Part shown: one piece after another, positions 34,965 through 43,759 of the stretch
How positions within the stretch are numbered: the first letter of the stretch is position 1
Layout: every line of letters begins with the position of its first letter
Assembly (NCBI RefSeq): GCF_018070025.1
Contig: NZ_JAGPYQ010000001.1
Location: 7,254,001-7,318,000 of the forward strand
Direction: 5' to 3'
DNA from: Streptomyces liliiviolaceus
GTDB taxonomy: Bacteria > Actinomycetota > Actinomycetes > Streptomycetales > Streptomycetaceae
DNA: 64,000 nt
The notes under the pieces: generated by a model
The model's database searches: none
What the model saw: the letters and a program-made list of their open reading frames with translations, nothing else
What the model was told of the DNA's origin: nothing
Program-made: the position numbers and the translations under genes

Positions 34965-35951
34965 ATGCCTGTCATTTCCGATCCTTCGGAATTCAACGAG
35001 AACGAGCTCTACGTCGACCTGCGGGCGACGATGGGGCTGCCGCTCTTCCTGAAGTGCGAGGGGTTCAATTTCGCGGGGTCGATCAAGATGAAGGCGGCCA
35101 CCGAGATGGTGGACGCCGCCGAACGCAGCGGCGCCCTGCGACCGGGATCCGTCCTGGTCGAGTCGTCGTCCGGGAACCTGGGCGTGGCACTGAGCGTGAT
35201 CGCCGCGAGCCGTGGCTACGGGTTCCGGTGCGTGACCGACGCACGCTGCAACCCGGCGACCCGGCGGATGATGGAAGCTCTGGGCAGCGTGGTCCACGTC
35301 GTCGAGGAGCCGGCTCTGCACGGCGGCTTCCTGGGCGCCCGGATCGCGTACGTACGGGCGCTGTGTGCCTCGGACGACCGGTACGTCTGGCTCAACCAGT
35401 ACGCCAACGACAGCAACTGGCGGGCGCACTACCGCACCACTGCGCCGGCCATCGCACGCCGCTTCCCGGACCTGGACGTGCTGTTCGTCGGGGCCGGTAC
35501 GACCGGCACCCTGATGGGCTGCGCGCGCTGGTTCTGGCAGTGGCGGCGCCGGGTGCGGATCGTCGCGGTGGACACCGTCGGCTCGGTGACCTTCGGCGGG
35601 CCCGAGCGCCCCCGGCAGATTCCGGGGCTCGGCATGGGCGTACGTCCGCCGATGCTCGACGAGTCGTACGTCGACGACGTGGTGCACGTGGAGGAGGCGG
35701 ACACCGTCCGCGTCTGCCGCCGGCTGGCCGCACGGGGGTTCCTGTTCGGCGGCTCCACCGGCACGGTCGTCAGCGGGGCGGCGACCTGGATGGATCTGCA
35801 CGGGGCACGGGACCTCACGTCGGTGGCGCTCGCCCCCGACCTGGGCGAGCGCTACCTCGACACCGTCCACAGCCCGAGCTGGTCGGTGACCCCGCGCGGT
35901 GAGGACACGCTCGGCTCCGGCGACCTGGCCACGCTGTCGCGTCCGGCCTGA
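34965..35951 (+). CDS. sbnA: 2,3-diaminopropionate biosynthesis protein SbnA
   Basis: This 328-residue PLP enzyme belongs to the cysteine synthase fold. SbnA joins O-phospho-L-serine and L-glutamate to give the intermediate used by SbnB. The PLP lysine is K41 in FAGSIKMKAA. The substrate loop SSSGNLGVALS, the phosphate-binding GAGTTGTLMG and FGGSTGTVVSG are clear. The start is ATG 34965 with GAGGGGGA upstream. Together with SbnB it supplies L-2,3-diaminopropionate to the adjacent synthetase. The operon appears to end here. Confidence 0.92.
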   Translation: MPVISDPSEFNENELYVDLRATMGLPLFLKCEGFNFAGSIKMKAATEMVDAAERSGALRPGSVLVESSSGNLGVALSVIAASRGYGFRCVTDARCNPATRRMMEALGSVVHVVEEPALHGGFLGARIAYVRALCASDDRYVWLNQYANDSNWRAHYRTTAPAIARRFPDLDVLFVGAGTTGTLMGCARWFWQWRRRVRIVAVDTVGSVTFGGPERPRQIPGLGMGVRPPMLDESYVDDVVHVEEADTVRVCRRLAARGFLFGGSTGTVVSGAATWMDLHGARDLTSVALAPDLGERYLDTVHSPSWSVTPRGEDTLGSGDLATLSRPA

Positions 35952-36031
35952 CGGGACGGCGGCGCTCCGGCGTACGGGGGGTGCGGCGGGAGTTTGGTGA
36001 CGATCGCCGCACCGCGGGTAGGTTCGCAGGC

Positions 36032-37699
36032 ATGGCAGCCCGCACCCACACCGTGACCAACCAGGCTCCGCCGCTGGTCGCGTACGACCTCTTCACCGCC
36101 GACCGGGCCCTGGTGGAGGCGGTCGGCCGGCATCTCGATCCCGCGCTCCTCGACGAGGCGCGCGGCGAGCTGTCCGCCCTCGGGCGCACCTCCGGGTCCG
36201 CGCAGGTCCAGAAGTGGGGAGTGCTGGCCAACGAGAACCCGCCGAAGCTGCTCACCCACGACCGCTACGGCGAGCGTCTGGACGAGGTCGAGTTCCATCC
36301 GTCCTGGCACCGGCTGCTCGGCAAGGGCGTCTCGGCGGGGCTGACGGCGGCCTGGTCGCGGCCGGGCGGGCATGTGCGGCGCGCGGCCGGTTTCCTGGTC
36401 TGGAGCCAGGTCGAGGCGGGCAACGGCTGCCCGCTGTCGATGACCCACGCGGCGGTGCCCGCCCTGCGCACCGACCCGGCGCTCGCCGCGGAGTGGGAGC
36501 CCCGGCTCACCTCCACCGTCTACGACCAGGACCTGCGTCCTGCCGCGCGGAAGGCCGGCGCCCTGTTCGGGATGGGCATGACGGAGAAGCAGGGCGGCAG
36601 CGACGTCCGTGCGAACACCACGGTCGCACGGCCGCTCGCCGAGGACGGGACGTACGAGCTGACGGGCCACAAGTGGTTCTGCTCGGCGCCGATGTCGGAC
36701 GGCTTCCTGGTCCTGGCGCAGGCGGGCCCCGCCGGCGAACAGGGCGGACAGGGCGGCCGGGACGCTCTCACCTGCTTCCTGGTGCCGCGCGTGCTGGCGG
36801 ACGGCACCCGCAACGTCTTCCGGATCCAGCGGCTCAAGGACAAGCTGGGCAACCGGTCGAACGCCTCCGCCGAGGTCGAGTTCGACGGGACCTGGGCGCG
36901 CCGGGTCGGCGAGGAGGGGCGCGGGGTGCGCTCCATCATGGGGATGGTCGCCGCGACCCGGCTGGACTGCGTGCTCGGTTCGGCGGGGCTGATGCGGCAG
37001 GCGGTCGCGCAGGCCGTGCACCACTGCGAGCACCGCGAGGCGTTCGGCGGCCGGCTGGTCGACAAGCCCTTGATGCGCAACGTCCTGGCGGACCTGGCCC
37101 TGGAGTCGGAGGCGGCGACGACCCTCGCGCTGCGGCTGGCCGCCGCGTACGACGACGGCGGCGAGCAGGAGCGGGCCTTCCTGCGGCTCGCGGTGCCGGC
37201 GGCCAAGTACTGGGTGACCAAGCGGTGCACGCCCGTCGTGGCGGAGGCCCTGGAGTGCCTGGGCGGCAACGGGTACGTGGAGGAGTCCGGCCTGCCGCGG
37301 CTGCTGCGCGAGTCGCCGCTCAACTCCATCTGGGAGGGCGCGGGCAACGTCCAGGCGCTCGATGTGCTGCGGGCCCTCCAGCGGGAGCCGTCCGCGCTGA
37401 ACGCGTACCTCCAGGAGGTCGGTCTGGCGCGCGGGGCCGATCACCGGCTGGACGGCGCGATCAAGGACCTGCTGACCGAACTCGCCGATCTGGGCGGTGT
37501 CGAGGGGCGCGCCCGGCGGCTCGTCGAGCGGATCGCCGTGGTGCTGCAGGGTTCGCTGCTGGTGCGCTTCGCGCCGCCGGAGGTCGCCGACGCGTTCTGC
37601 GCGTCACGGCTCGGCGGGGACTGGGGTTCGTCGCTGGGGACGCTGCCGCACACGCTCGACCTGGCCTCGGTGGTGGAGCGGGCCCGCCCCGTCTCCTGA
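36032..37699 (+). CDS. AidB-like acyl-CoA dehydrogenase
   Basis: This 555-residue flavoprotein belongs to the acyl-CoA dehydrogenase superfamily, nearest AidB: the long N-terminal region ends in CPLSMTHAAVPALR, followed by GMGMTEKQGGSDVRANTTVA, TGHKWFCSAPMSDGFLVLAQ, FRIQRLKDKLGNRSNASAEV, and the flavin-binding AEALECLGGNGYVEESGLPR and LLRESPLNSIWEGAGNVQAL. AidB is linked to alkylation damage, but its substrate is unknown. It starts 80 bases after sbnA. It is probably a separate unit, because homologues stand alone in many Streptomyces. A clear terminator follows. Confidence 0.9.
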   Translation: MAARTHTVTNQAPPLVAYDLFTADRALVEAVGRHLDPALLDEARGELSALGRTSGSAQVQKWGVLANENPPKLLTHDRYGERLDEVEFHPSWHRLLGKGVSAGLTAAWSRPGGHVRRAAGFLVWSQVEAGNGCPLSMTHAAVPALRTDPALAAEWEPRLTSTVYDQDLRPAARKAGALFGMGMTEKQGGSDVRANTTVARPLAEDGTYELTGHKWFCSAPMSDGFLVLAQAGPAGEQGGQGGRDALTCFLVPRVLADGTRNVFRIQRLKDKLGNRSNASAEVEFDGTWARRVGEEGRGVRSIMGMVAATRLDCVLGSAGLMRQAVAQAVHHCEHREAFGGRLVDKPLMRNVLADLALESEAATTLALRLAAAYDDGGEQERAFLRLAVPAAKYWVTKRCTPVVAEALECLGGNGYVEESGLPRLLRESPLNSIWEGAGNVQALDVLRALQREPSALNAYLQEVGLARGADHRLDGAIKDLLTELADLGGVEGRARRLVERIAVVLQGSLLVRFAPPEVADAFCASRLGGDWGSSLGTLPHTLDLASVVERARPVS

Positions 37700-37737
37700 C
37701 CGGGCCCCGGCCCCGGCGGCCTTCCGGCCGGCTTCGC

Positions 37738-37777
37738 CACGGGGGTGGTACTGCGCCGACACGGCACCACCCCCGTG
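37738..37777. terminator. 12-bp hairpin terminator
   Basis: CACGGGGGTGGT (37738-37749) and ACCACCCCCGTG (37766-37777) pair perfectly around a 16-base loop, 38 bases past the acyl-CoA dehydrogenase stop. Confidence 0.8.
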
Positions 37778-37978
37778 CGTCGTAGAGTTTCGGCCGCGCA
37801 CCGGGCGTCGCACCAGAGTTGCAGAGGGTTGCAACGTCTCCGCACCTTGCTCTTACCTTGCAAACCCTGCATGGGATCTCCGCTGCGTGTTCGGATTGTC
37901 GCGCTCGGTGACGGACACCCGTCGCCGGGACGGACCGACAGCTGCCGGCTGTCCACTCAGGCTTTTCGGGAGGACGCG

Positions 37979-39310
37979 ATGGCGCACTCACCCATGAACG
38001 TGGCAGGGCTGCCCCCGGGGGACGCGGCGCGGGTGGCCCGCGTGCTCGACGAGGTACGCGACGCCGCACTGTCCGGGCAGCCGGGGCCGCTCGGCCCGCG
38101 GCCGGTCATCGGGGAGTCCTGGGGGCGGATGCTGCGCAGCGGTGTCGACCCCGACCACGACTTCCGCGCCGGGCTGCTCGACCGCGACGAGATCGAACGG
38201 CGGCGCCGGGAGTCCCCGCTGCGGCACATCCTGCCGGTGCTGCGCGAGGGGCTGTTGTCGGTCGCGGACATCACCCGCCACATCATGGTCGTGGCGGACG
38301 AGGAGGGCCGGGTGCTGTGGCGCGAGGGCAGCCGTCCCGTGCTGCACCGGGCCGACGGCTTCGGTTTCGAACTCGGCGCGCACTGGGGCGAGAACGTCGT
38401 CGGCACCAACGGGATCGGCACCCCCGCGGTCGTCCGCCGCCCCGTCCAGGTCTTCGCCGCCGAACACTTCGTCCGCACCCACGCCACCTGGACCTGCACG
38501 GGCGCGCCGATCACCGACCCGCGCGACGGCCGGCTGATCGGTGTCGTGGACGTCAGCGGGCCCTGGGAGACGATGCATCCGTCGACCCTCGCGTGGGTCG
38601 ACTCGGTGGCCAAGCTCGCCGAGGCGCGGCTGCGGGAACGGCATCTGGCCGCGCTGGACCGGCTGCGCTCGGTGGCCGCGCCGGTCCTCGCCCGGATCAC
38701 CGGCCGCGCCCTCGCGGTCGACCGGGACGGCTGGACCGCCGCGGTCACCGGCATGCCGCATCTGGACCGGGTCGCGCTGCCCGTCGCGCCCGGCGCCGAC
38801 CGGATCTGGCTGCCGTCGCTCGGCCTGTGCTCGGTGGAGCCGCTGACCGACGGCTGGCTGATACGCGCCTCGGACGGACTCCGCGCACCGGGCGGCGCCG
38901 CCCGGATCGAGCTGGACGTGTCGCAGCCGCGCCGCTGGTCGCTGACCGTGGTGGACGGAACGGGCACCTGGACCCATGAACCGAGTCCGCGCCACACGGA
39001 GTTGCTGTACCTGCTGGCCCTGCACCGCACCGGCCGCAGCGCCGCCGACCTGGCCGACGACATGTTCGGCGACCCGGCCCGCACGGTGACGGTACGGGCC
39101 GAGATGTCGCGCGTACGCCGCTACCTGGGGGCCGTCCTGGAACACCGCCCGTACCGTTTCCGCGAGTCGGCCGAGGTGCGGGTGGTCCTCCCGGACGCCC
39201 CCGGCGACCTGCTGCCGTATTCGACGGCGCCGGGGGTGGTGCGCGCACGGCTGGCGGGGACGGCGACCGGGGCGGTGGACGCGGGGGGTGTGAACCCTCT
39301 GCCGGAGTGA
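37979..39310 (+). CDS. GAF-domain transcriptional regulator
   Basis: This 443-residue protein has a GAF domain as in the N-terminal part of AcoR-type activators (VIGESWGRMLRSGVDPDHDF, LSVADITRHIMVVADEEGRV, GTNGIGTPAVVRRPVQVFAA, EHFVRTHATWTCTGAPI). A C-terminal winged-helix-like region follows (HTELLYLLALHRTGRSAADL, DDMFGDPARTVTVRAEMSRV). There is no sigma-54 AAA domain, as expected in Streptomyces. ATG 37979 follows GGGAGGA. Such genes usually regulate aldehyde or alcohol metabolism; no such target is adjacent here. The 279 bases upstream hold its promoter and the preceding terminator. Confidence 0.88.
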   Translation: MAHSPMNVAGLPPGDAARVARVLDEVRDAALSGQPGPLGPRPVIGESWGRMLRSGVDPDHDFRAGLLDRDEIERRRRESPLRHILPVLREGLLSVADITRHIMVVADEEGRVLWREGSRPVLHRADGFGFELGAHWGENVVGTNGIGTPAVVRRPVQVFAAEHFVRTHATWTCTGAPITDPRDGRLIGVVDVSGPWETMHPSTLAWVDSVAKLAEARLRERHLAALDRLRSVAAPVLARITGRALAVDRDGWTAAVTGMPHLDRVALPVAPGADRIWLPSLGLCSVEPLTDGWLIRASDGLRAPGGAARIELDVSQPRRWSLTVVDGTGTWTHEPSPRHTELLYLLALHRTGRSAADLADDMFGDPARTVTVRAEMSRVRRYLGAVLEHRPYRFRESAEVRVVLPDAPGDLLPYSTAPGVVRARLAGTATGAVDAGGVNPLPE

Positions 39311-39487
39311 CGACGACATCCTCCTCCCTCTGTGGGAGGCATGGGCGCAATCCCGACCTATTACCGGGTATTCGACCTGGCTCGCCCCCCTCTGCCGTAC
39401 CATCCAACCCACGGCCCCCCACATCCGTCTCCTCCGGCTCAACCGCTGGATCGCAGGAGGCAGTTGGCCGCCGACGCGGGAGGACCT

Positions 39488-40894
39488 ATGACGTATCGAG
39501 GCAGACATCGCCGCCGGACCAAGGGGCGTGTGCTGCGGGCCACCCTGTCCGGGGCCGCCCTCGCCCTCACCGCCGCCGCCACCATCATCACCACCTCGCA
39601 GGCCGCCGGCAGCGACAACCCCGGCCCCTTGAAGCCGCTCACCTCGTCGGCCGAGATCGGCAAGCTGCAACTGCACGAGAACCTGGTCGCCGAGTCGACG
39701 CTGGACACCCTGCAGAGCTCGATGGGCGGGTCCGTCGGGGTCGACGCCGTGCTCAGGAGCGCCAACCACCCGATGCGCAACAAGGCCGACTGCGCCGCGA
39801 CCGAATCGGCCGCCCTGCCCGTCGAGCCGGCCGCGTCCCGCGCGTACTGCTGGGACAGCGGGGACGCCACCACACAGAAGTGGCTGCCGCAGTCCGTCAC
39901 CACCTCCGGGGACGCCGACAACGACGGCAAGTGGGGCTCCGACCGGGTGATCCTGGCGGGCTGGGCCCACAACGACCACAAGGCGGGCGAGCCCGACGCC
40001 GACAAGGGTCTGGCCCGGGTCGCCTTCATCGACGCGAACGACCCGAAGAACCTCAAGTACCGCTGGGTCCTGCTGGTCGCACCGCTCTCCGGCGGCAAGG
40101 ACTTCGGGGCGGTCCGCTCGCACGTCGGCGGCATGGTCTGGTACCAGGACAAGCTGATCGTCACCGCGAAGAACGGCGCCGACCACGACAACGCCCTGTT
40201 CGTCTTCGACATGAACCGCATCCTGCGGGCCGACGTGAACAGCACGGAGGTCGGCAAAGTGAGCGGCGGCTGGTCGGCGCGCGGCTACCAGTACGTGCTG
40301 CCCGCCATCGGCTCGTACAACCTCACCGGCGGGGCGTGCAGCGCGAGTAGCAACGACGGGCGGCCCTGTTTCGCGTCGGTCTCCCTGGACCGGACCTCGA
40401 CCCCGGACAGCCTGGTCGCCAACGAGTGGTTCAGCTCCGGCGGCACCGAACCGGCCCGCGTCTGGCGCTACCACTACAGCACCGCGAGCGACCGCACGGG
40501 CCTGCTCGGCAGCACCGCCGGTGGCCTCGTGAACGCCGACGAGGCGTACGAGACCAAGGCCGTCGGGCTCCAGGGCGTCCTGTCGCACAAGCCGGACGGG
40601 GCGGACGAGGCCGACTGGTACACCGGTTACGCCCCGGGCAGCCGCGACCGGCACGGCACGCTGTGGCGCCAGAACGAGAGCGCCGCGAAGGCCGCGCAGT
40701 GCGGCGACGGCGGCACGTCGTACGCCTGCTGGGGGCAGCACACCGAGTCCCTGTCGTACTGGCAGGAGACCGGCGAGCTGTGGACGCTCACCGAGTGGGC
40801 GGCGAACGAGGACAACGCGTGGGAGGCGCCGGCGATCCCGGAGCGGGTGCTGTACTCGGTCCCGCTGTCGGCGGTCGACGACTCCGTGCAGTGA
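39488..40894 (+). CDS. Secreted protein of unknown function
   Basis: This 468-residue exported protein starts at ATG 39488 with GGGAGGA upstream. The signal sequence has a highly basic n-region (RGRHRRRTKGRVLR) and the core LSGAALALTAAATIITTSQA. The mature part contains many short beta segments, including VGGMVWYQDKLIVTAKNGAD, and six to eight cysteines (ADCAATE, YCWDSGD, GACSASS, PCFASV, AQCGDGG, YACWGQ). The repeated blade-like patterns suggest a beta-propeller. I do not recognise a catalytic motif. Confidence 0.75.
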   Translation: MTYRGRHRRRTKGRVLRATLSGAALALTAAATIITTSQAAGSDNPGPLKPLTSSAEIGKLQLHENLVAESTLDTLQSSMGGSVGVDAVLRSANHPMRNKADCAATESAALPVEPAASRAYCWDSGDATTQKWLPQSVTTSGDADNDGKWGSDRVILAGWAHNDHKAGEPDADKGLARVAFIDANDPKNLKYRWVLLVAPLSGGKDFGAVRSHVGGMVWYQDKLIVTAKNGADHDNALFVFDMNRILRADVNSTEVGKVSGGWSARGYQYVLPAIGSYNLTGGACSASSNDGRPCFASVSLDRTSTPDSLVANEWFSSGGTEPARVWRYHYSTASDRTGLLGSTAGGLVNADEAYETKAVGLQGVLSHKPDGADEADWYTGYAPGSRDRHGTLWRQNESAAKAAQCGDGGTSYACWGQHTESLSYWQETGELWTLTEWAANEDNAWEAPAIPERVLYSVPLSAVDDSVQ

Positions 40895-40957
40895 CCCGCG
40901 GGAGGGACGGGCGGCCCGCTTTGGAGGGGAGCCCGTCCCCGTGGTTCGCTGGCCCGC

Positions 40958-41527
40958 ATGAGCATCGCTGTGACCACCTGGTCCCTGGAGCAGACCGCTC
41001 CGGCAGACCGGCTGCCCGCCGCCGCGCCCGACGGTGACGTCCGGATCGCCCGCGCCGAGGTGCCCTCCCCCGAGTTCAGCCGCTTCCTGTACGCCTCCGT
41101 CGGCGGCGACATCCGCTGGACGGACCGGCTCGGCTGGACGTACGCGCAGTGGCTGGAGGACCTGGACCGGCCGGGCACGGAGACCTGGGTCGCGTACGAC
41201 CGCGGGACGCCCGCCGGCTACGTACAGCTGGAGGCGCAGGACGACGGTGTCGTGGAGATCGTCTACTTCGGGCTGATCCCGGCCTTCCGCGGCCGACGCA
41301 TCGGCGGCCACCTCCTCTCGTACGCCGTGGCGCGGGCCTGGGACCTGGCCGACCGCTGGCCGGGGCGGGCGACGACGAAGCGCGTCTGGTTGCATACATG
41401 CAGCAAGGACGGGGAGCACGCGATGGACAACTATCTGCGCCGCGGCTTCAAGCTCTTCGACACCAAGGTGGAGGAGGAGCCGGACGTGGCCGCCCCCGGG
41501 CCCTGGCCCGGGGCACAGGTCGGCTGA
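40958..41527 (+). CDS. GNAT-family N-acetyltransferase
   Basis: This 189-residue acyltransferase has the acetyl-CoA loop IVYFGLIPAFRGRRIGGHLL, the preceding strand GYVQLEAQDDGVVEI and the later VWLHTCSKDGEHAMDNYLRR, where asparagine and tyrosine usually close the site. The substrate is unknown. It lies between a secreted protein and the sulfur operon and ends in a clear hairpin, so it is transcribed separately. Confidence 0.88.
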   Translation: MSIAVTTWSLEQTAPADRLPAAAPDGDVRIARAEVPSPEFSRFLYASVGGDIRWTDRLGWTYAQWLEDLDRPGTETWVAYDRGTPAGYVQLEAQDDGVVEIVYFGLIPAFRGRRIGGHLLSYAVARAWDLADRWPGRATTKRVWLHTCSKDGEHAMDNYLRRGFKLFDTKVEEEPDVAAPGPWPGAQVG

Positions 41528-41570
41528 CCTGGCGGGATGCGATCCGCACCCGATCTTGTGACCGTCACCT

Positions 41571-41597
41571 CCCTTGTCCCACATCCCGGGACAAGGG
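41571..41597. terminator. 10-bp hairpin terminator of the GNAT gene
   Basis: CCCTTGTCCC (41571-41580) and GGGACAAGGG (41588-41597) pair perfectly around a seven-base loop, 43 bases beyond the acetyltransferase stop. Confidence 0.8.
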
Positions 41598-41654
41598 TGT
41601 CCGCATCCTGGACGAAGCTGGACTGTGTCCAGATCGCCGTGACACGCTTCCGTC

Positions 41655-41738
41655 ATGTCTGGAACTGGAATTGCCTTGGTGAGTCGGCGGCACGTCGACC
41701 TCGGCCGCATGTCCAGCGCCATCTGTCCGGTCCGCTGA
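41655..41738 (+). CDS. Leader peptide of the sulfur-assimilation operon
   Basis: This 27-residue peptide begins MSGTGIALVSRRHVDLGR and ends MSSAICPVR. The RRHVDL...SSA-x-C signature is that of short putative leader peptides found ahead of sulfur-metabolism and other operons in actinobacteria. It has one cysteine codon (TGT) four codons before the stop, and a hairpin starts six bases after the stop. It lies 147 bases upstream of the sulfite reductase start. The likely role is translation-dependent attenuation that senses charged cysteinyl-tRNA. The peptide itself probably has no other job. Confidence 0.75.
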   Translation: MSGTGIALVSRRHVDLGRMSSAICPVR

Positions 41739-41743
41739 CCCAC

Positions 41744-41769
41744 GGCACCAGGGGCCGCGCCCCCGTGCC
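41744..41769 (+). promoter_or_regulatory. Hairpin directly after the leader peptide (candidate attenuator)
   Basis: GGCAC (41744-41748) pairs with GTGCC (41765-41769), and GGGG (41751-41754) with CCCC (41761-41764), leaving a two-base bulge and a six-base loop. Its position just past the leader stop suits ribosome-controlled termination or occlusion. Confidence 0.55.
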
Positions 41770-41885
41770 CAGCACCACCGACATTCTCCCTGTCTCGACT
41801 TGCGCAATGCCGCGCACGCATGCCCGTATGCACTCGTACGCGCAGGTCAGAGCCGCATCCGTCTGTCTCGAAGGACGTAGAAACC

Positions 41886-43583
41886 ATGGCCGCCACTCCG
41901 CAGGATCCCGCTGCCGCAACGCCCCGCCGCAAGGTGAGCCGTCACCGCGGTGAGGGCCAGTGGGCCGTGGGTCACTACACCCCGCTCAACGGCAACGAGC
42001 AGTTCAAGAAGGACGACGACGGTCTCAACGTGCGGACGCGCATTGAGACGGTCTACTCCAAGCGGGGCTTCGACTCGATCGACCCCAACGACCTGCGCGG
42101 CCGTATGCGCTGGTGGGGGCTCTACACCCAGCGCAAGCCCGGCATCGACGGCGGCAAGACCGCGGTCCTGGAGCCGGAGGAGCTGGACGACAAGTACTTC
42201 ATGCTGCGGGTACGGATCGACGGCGGACGCCTGACCACACAGCAGCTGCGCGTCATCGGCGAGATCTCGCAGGAGTTCGCGCGCGGGACCGCGGACATCA
42301 CCGACCGGCAGAACGTCCAGTACCACTGGATCCGCATCGAGGACGTCCCGGAGATCTGGGAGCGCCTGGAGGCCGTCGGGCTGTCCACCACCGAGGCCTG
42401 CGGTGACACGCCCCGCGTGATCCTCGGCTCGCCCGTCGCCGGGATCGCCGAGGACGAGATCATCGACGGCACGCCCGCCATCGAGGAGATCCACCGCCGG
42501 GTCATCGGCAACAAGGACTTCTCGAACCTGCCCCGCAAGTTCAAGACCGCGGTCTCCGGCTCGCCGCTCCTGGACGTGGCGCACGAGATCAACGACGTCG
42601 CCTTCGTCGGCGTGAATCACCCCGAGCACGGCCCCGGCTTCGACCTCTGGGTCGGCGGCGGCCTCTCCACCAACCCGAAGATCGGCCAGCGCCTCGGCGC
42701 CTGGGTACCGCTCGACGAGGTCGCCGACGTCCACATCGGCGTCCTGTCGATCTTCCGCGACTACGGCTACCGGCGCCTTCGCACCCGCGCCCGGCTGAAG
42801 TTCCTGGTCGCCGACTGGGGCGTCGAGAAGTTCCGCCAGGTCCTGGAGGACGAGTACCTGCAGCGCAAGCTCGTCGACGGCCCGGCGCCCGACCAGCCGC
42901 TCGCCCGCTGGCGCGACCACATCGGTGTGCACCGGCAGCAGGACGGCCGCTTCTACGTCGGCTTCGCCCCGCGCGTGGGCCGCGTCGACGGCACCACCCT
43001 CACGAAGATCGCCGAGCTGGCGGAGGCGCACGGCTCGGGCCGGCTGCGGACCACCGTCGAGCAGAAGATGATCGTGCTCGACGTGGAGCAGGAGCAGATC
43101 GACTCCCTGGTGGAGGGCCTCGAAGCCCTCGACCTGAAGGTCAGGCCGTCCAGCTTCCGGCGCGGCACGATGGCCTGCACCGGTATCGAGTACTGCAAGC
43201 TCGCCATCGTCGAGACCAAGGTCCGCGGCGCCACCCTGATCGACGAGCTCGAACGCCGTATGCCCGAGTTCGACGAGCCCGTCACCATCAACATCAACGG
43301 CTGCCCGAACGCCTGCGCCCGCATCCAGGTCGCGGACATCGGTCTCAAGGGCCAGCTGATGCTCGACACCGAGGGCAACCAGGTCGAGGGCTACCAGGTC
43401 CACCTGGGCGGCGCGCTCGGGCTCGAAGCCGGCTTCGGCCGCAAGGTCCGCGGTCTGAAGGTCACCGCGGACGACCTGCCCGACTACGTCGAGCGGGTCC
43501 TGAAGCGCTTCGAGGAGGAGCGCGAGGACGGCGAGCGCTTCGCCACGTGGGCCACCCGCGCCTCCGAGGAGTCCCTGACATGA
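41886..43583 (+). CDS. sirA: Ferredoxin-dependent sulfite (nitrite/sulfite) reductase
   Basis: This 565-residue siroheme/4Fe-4S enzyme reduces sulfite to sulfide in assimilation. The cluster cysteines are in GTMACTGIEYCKLAIVE and INGCPNACARIQ. The two ferredoxin-like half domains are clear (YFMLRVRIDGGRLTTQQLRV, RFYVGFAPRVGRVDG). Tyr in ETVYSKRGFDSID and Cys in TTEACGDTPRVIL match the positions of the Tyr-Cys crosslink in the mycobacterial enzyme. ATG 41886 follows GAAGGA. It opens the sulfate-reduction operon; its stop overlaps the next gene (ATGA). Confidence 0.93.
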   Translation: MAATPQDPAAATPRRKVSRHRGEGQWAVGHYTPLNGNEQFKKDDDGLNVRTRIETVYSKRGFDSIDPNDLRGRMRWWGLYTQRKPGIDGGKTAVLEPEELDDKYFMLRVRIDGGRLTTQQLRVIGEISQEFARGTADITDRQNVQYHWIRIEDVPEIWERLEAVGLSTTEACGDTPRVILGSPVAGIAEDEIIDGTPAIEEIHRRVIGNKDFSNLPRKFKTAVSGSPLLDVAHEINDVAFVGVNHPEHGPGFDLWVGGGLSTNPKIGQRLGAWVPLDEVADVHIGVLSIFRDYGYRRLRTRARLKFLVADWGVEKFRQVLEDEYLQRKLVDGPAPDQPLARWRDHIGVHRQQDGRFYVGFAPRVGRVDGTTLTKIAELAEAHGSGRLRTTVEQKMIVLDVEQEQIDSLVEGLEALDLKVRPSSFRRGTMACTGIEYCKLAIVETKVRGATLIDELERRMPEFDEPVTININGCPNACARIQVADIGLKGQLMLDTEGNQVEGYQVHLGGALGLEAGFGRKVRGLKVTADDLPDYVERVLKRFEEEREDGERFATWATRASEESLT

Positions 43584-43759
43584 GCGAGCGCGCGGCGCCC
43601 TTCTACTGCCCCTACTGCGGCGACGAGGACCTGCGTCCCGGCGAGCAGGGTCACGGCGCGTGGGAATGCGCAGCGTGCAATCGAGCCTTCCAGTTGAAGT
43701 TCCTCGGGTTGCTGACCCGTGGATTTCAGCGCAACGACGGTGGAGGGGACGAGATATGA
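43580..43759 (+). CDS. Small zinc-ribbon protein of the sulfur operon
   Basis: This 59-residue protein has two Cys pairs, FYCPYCGDED and WECAACNRAF, forming a rubredoxin-like zinc or iron knuckle, and a basic end (LTRGFQRNDGG). It overlaps sulfite reductase before it and cysH after it by four bases each, so its dose is tied to both. A role as electron carrier or accessory factor for sulfite or APS reductase is plausible but not shown. Confidence 0.85.
   Translation: MSERAAPFYCPYCGDEDLRPGEQGHGAWECAACNRAFQLKFLGLLTRGFQRNDGGGDEI

Noticed and set aside
36032..37699. Acyl-CoA dehydrogenase as a tailoring enzyme of the Dap cluster
   Set aside because: It is AidB-like, separated by its own upstream gap and terminator, and homologues are usually stand-alone; inclusion in the pathway is not supported by the sequence.
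37988..41932. Open frame of 1314 codons on the minus strand
   Set aside because: It is antisense to the GAF regulator, the secreted protein and the GNAT gene, with no recognisable motif and spanning real intergenic gaps and a terminator.
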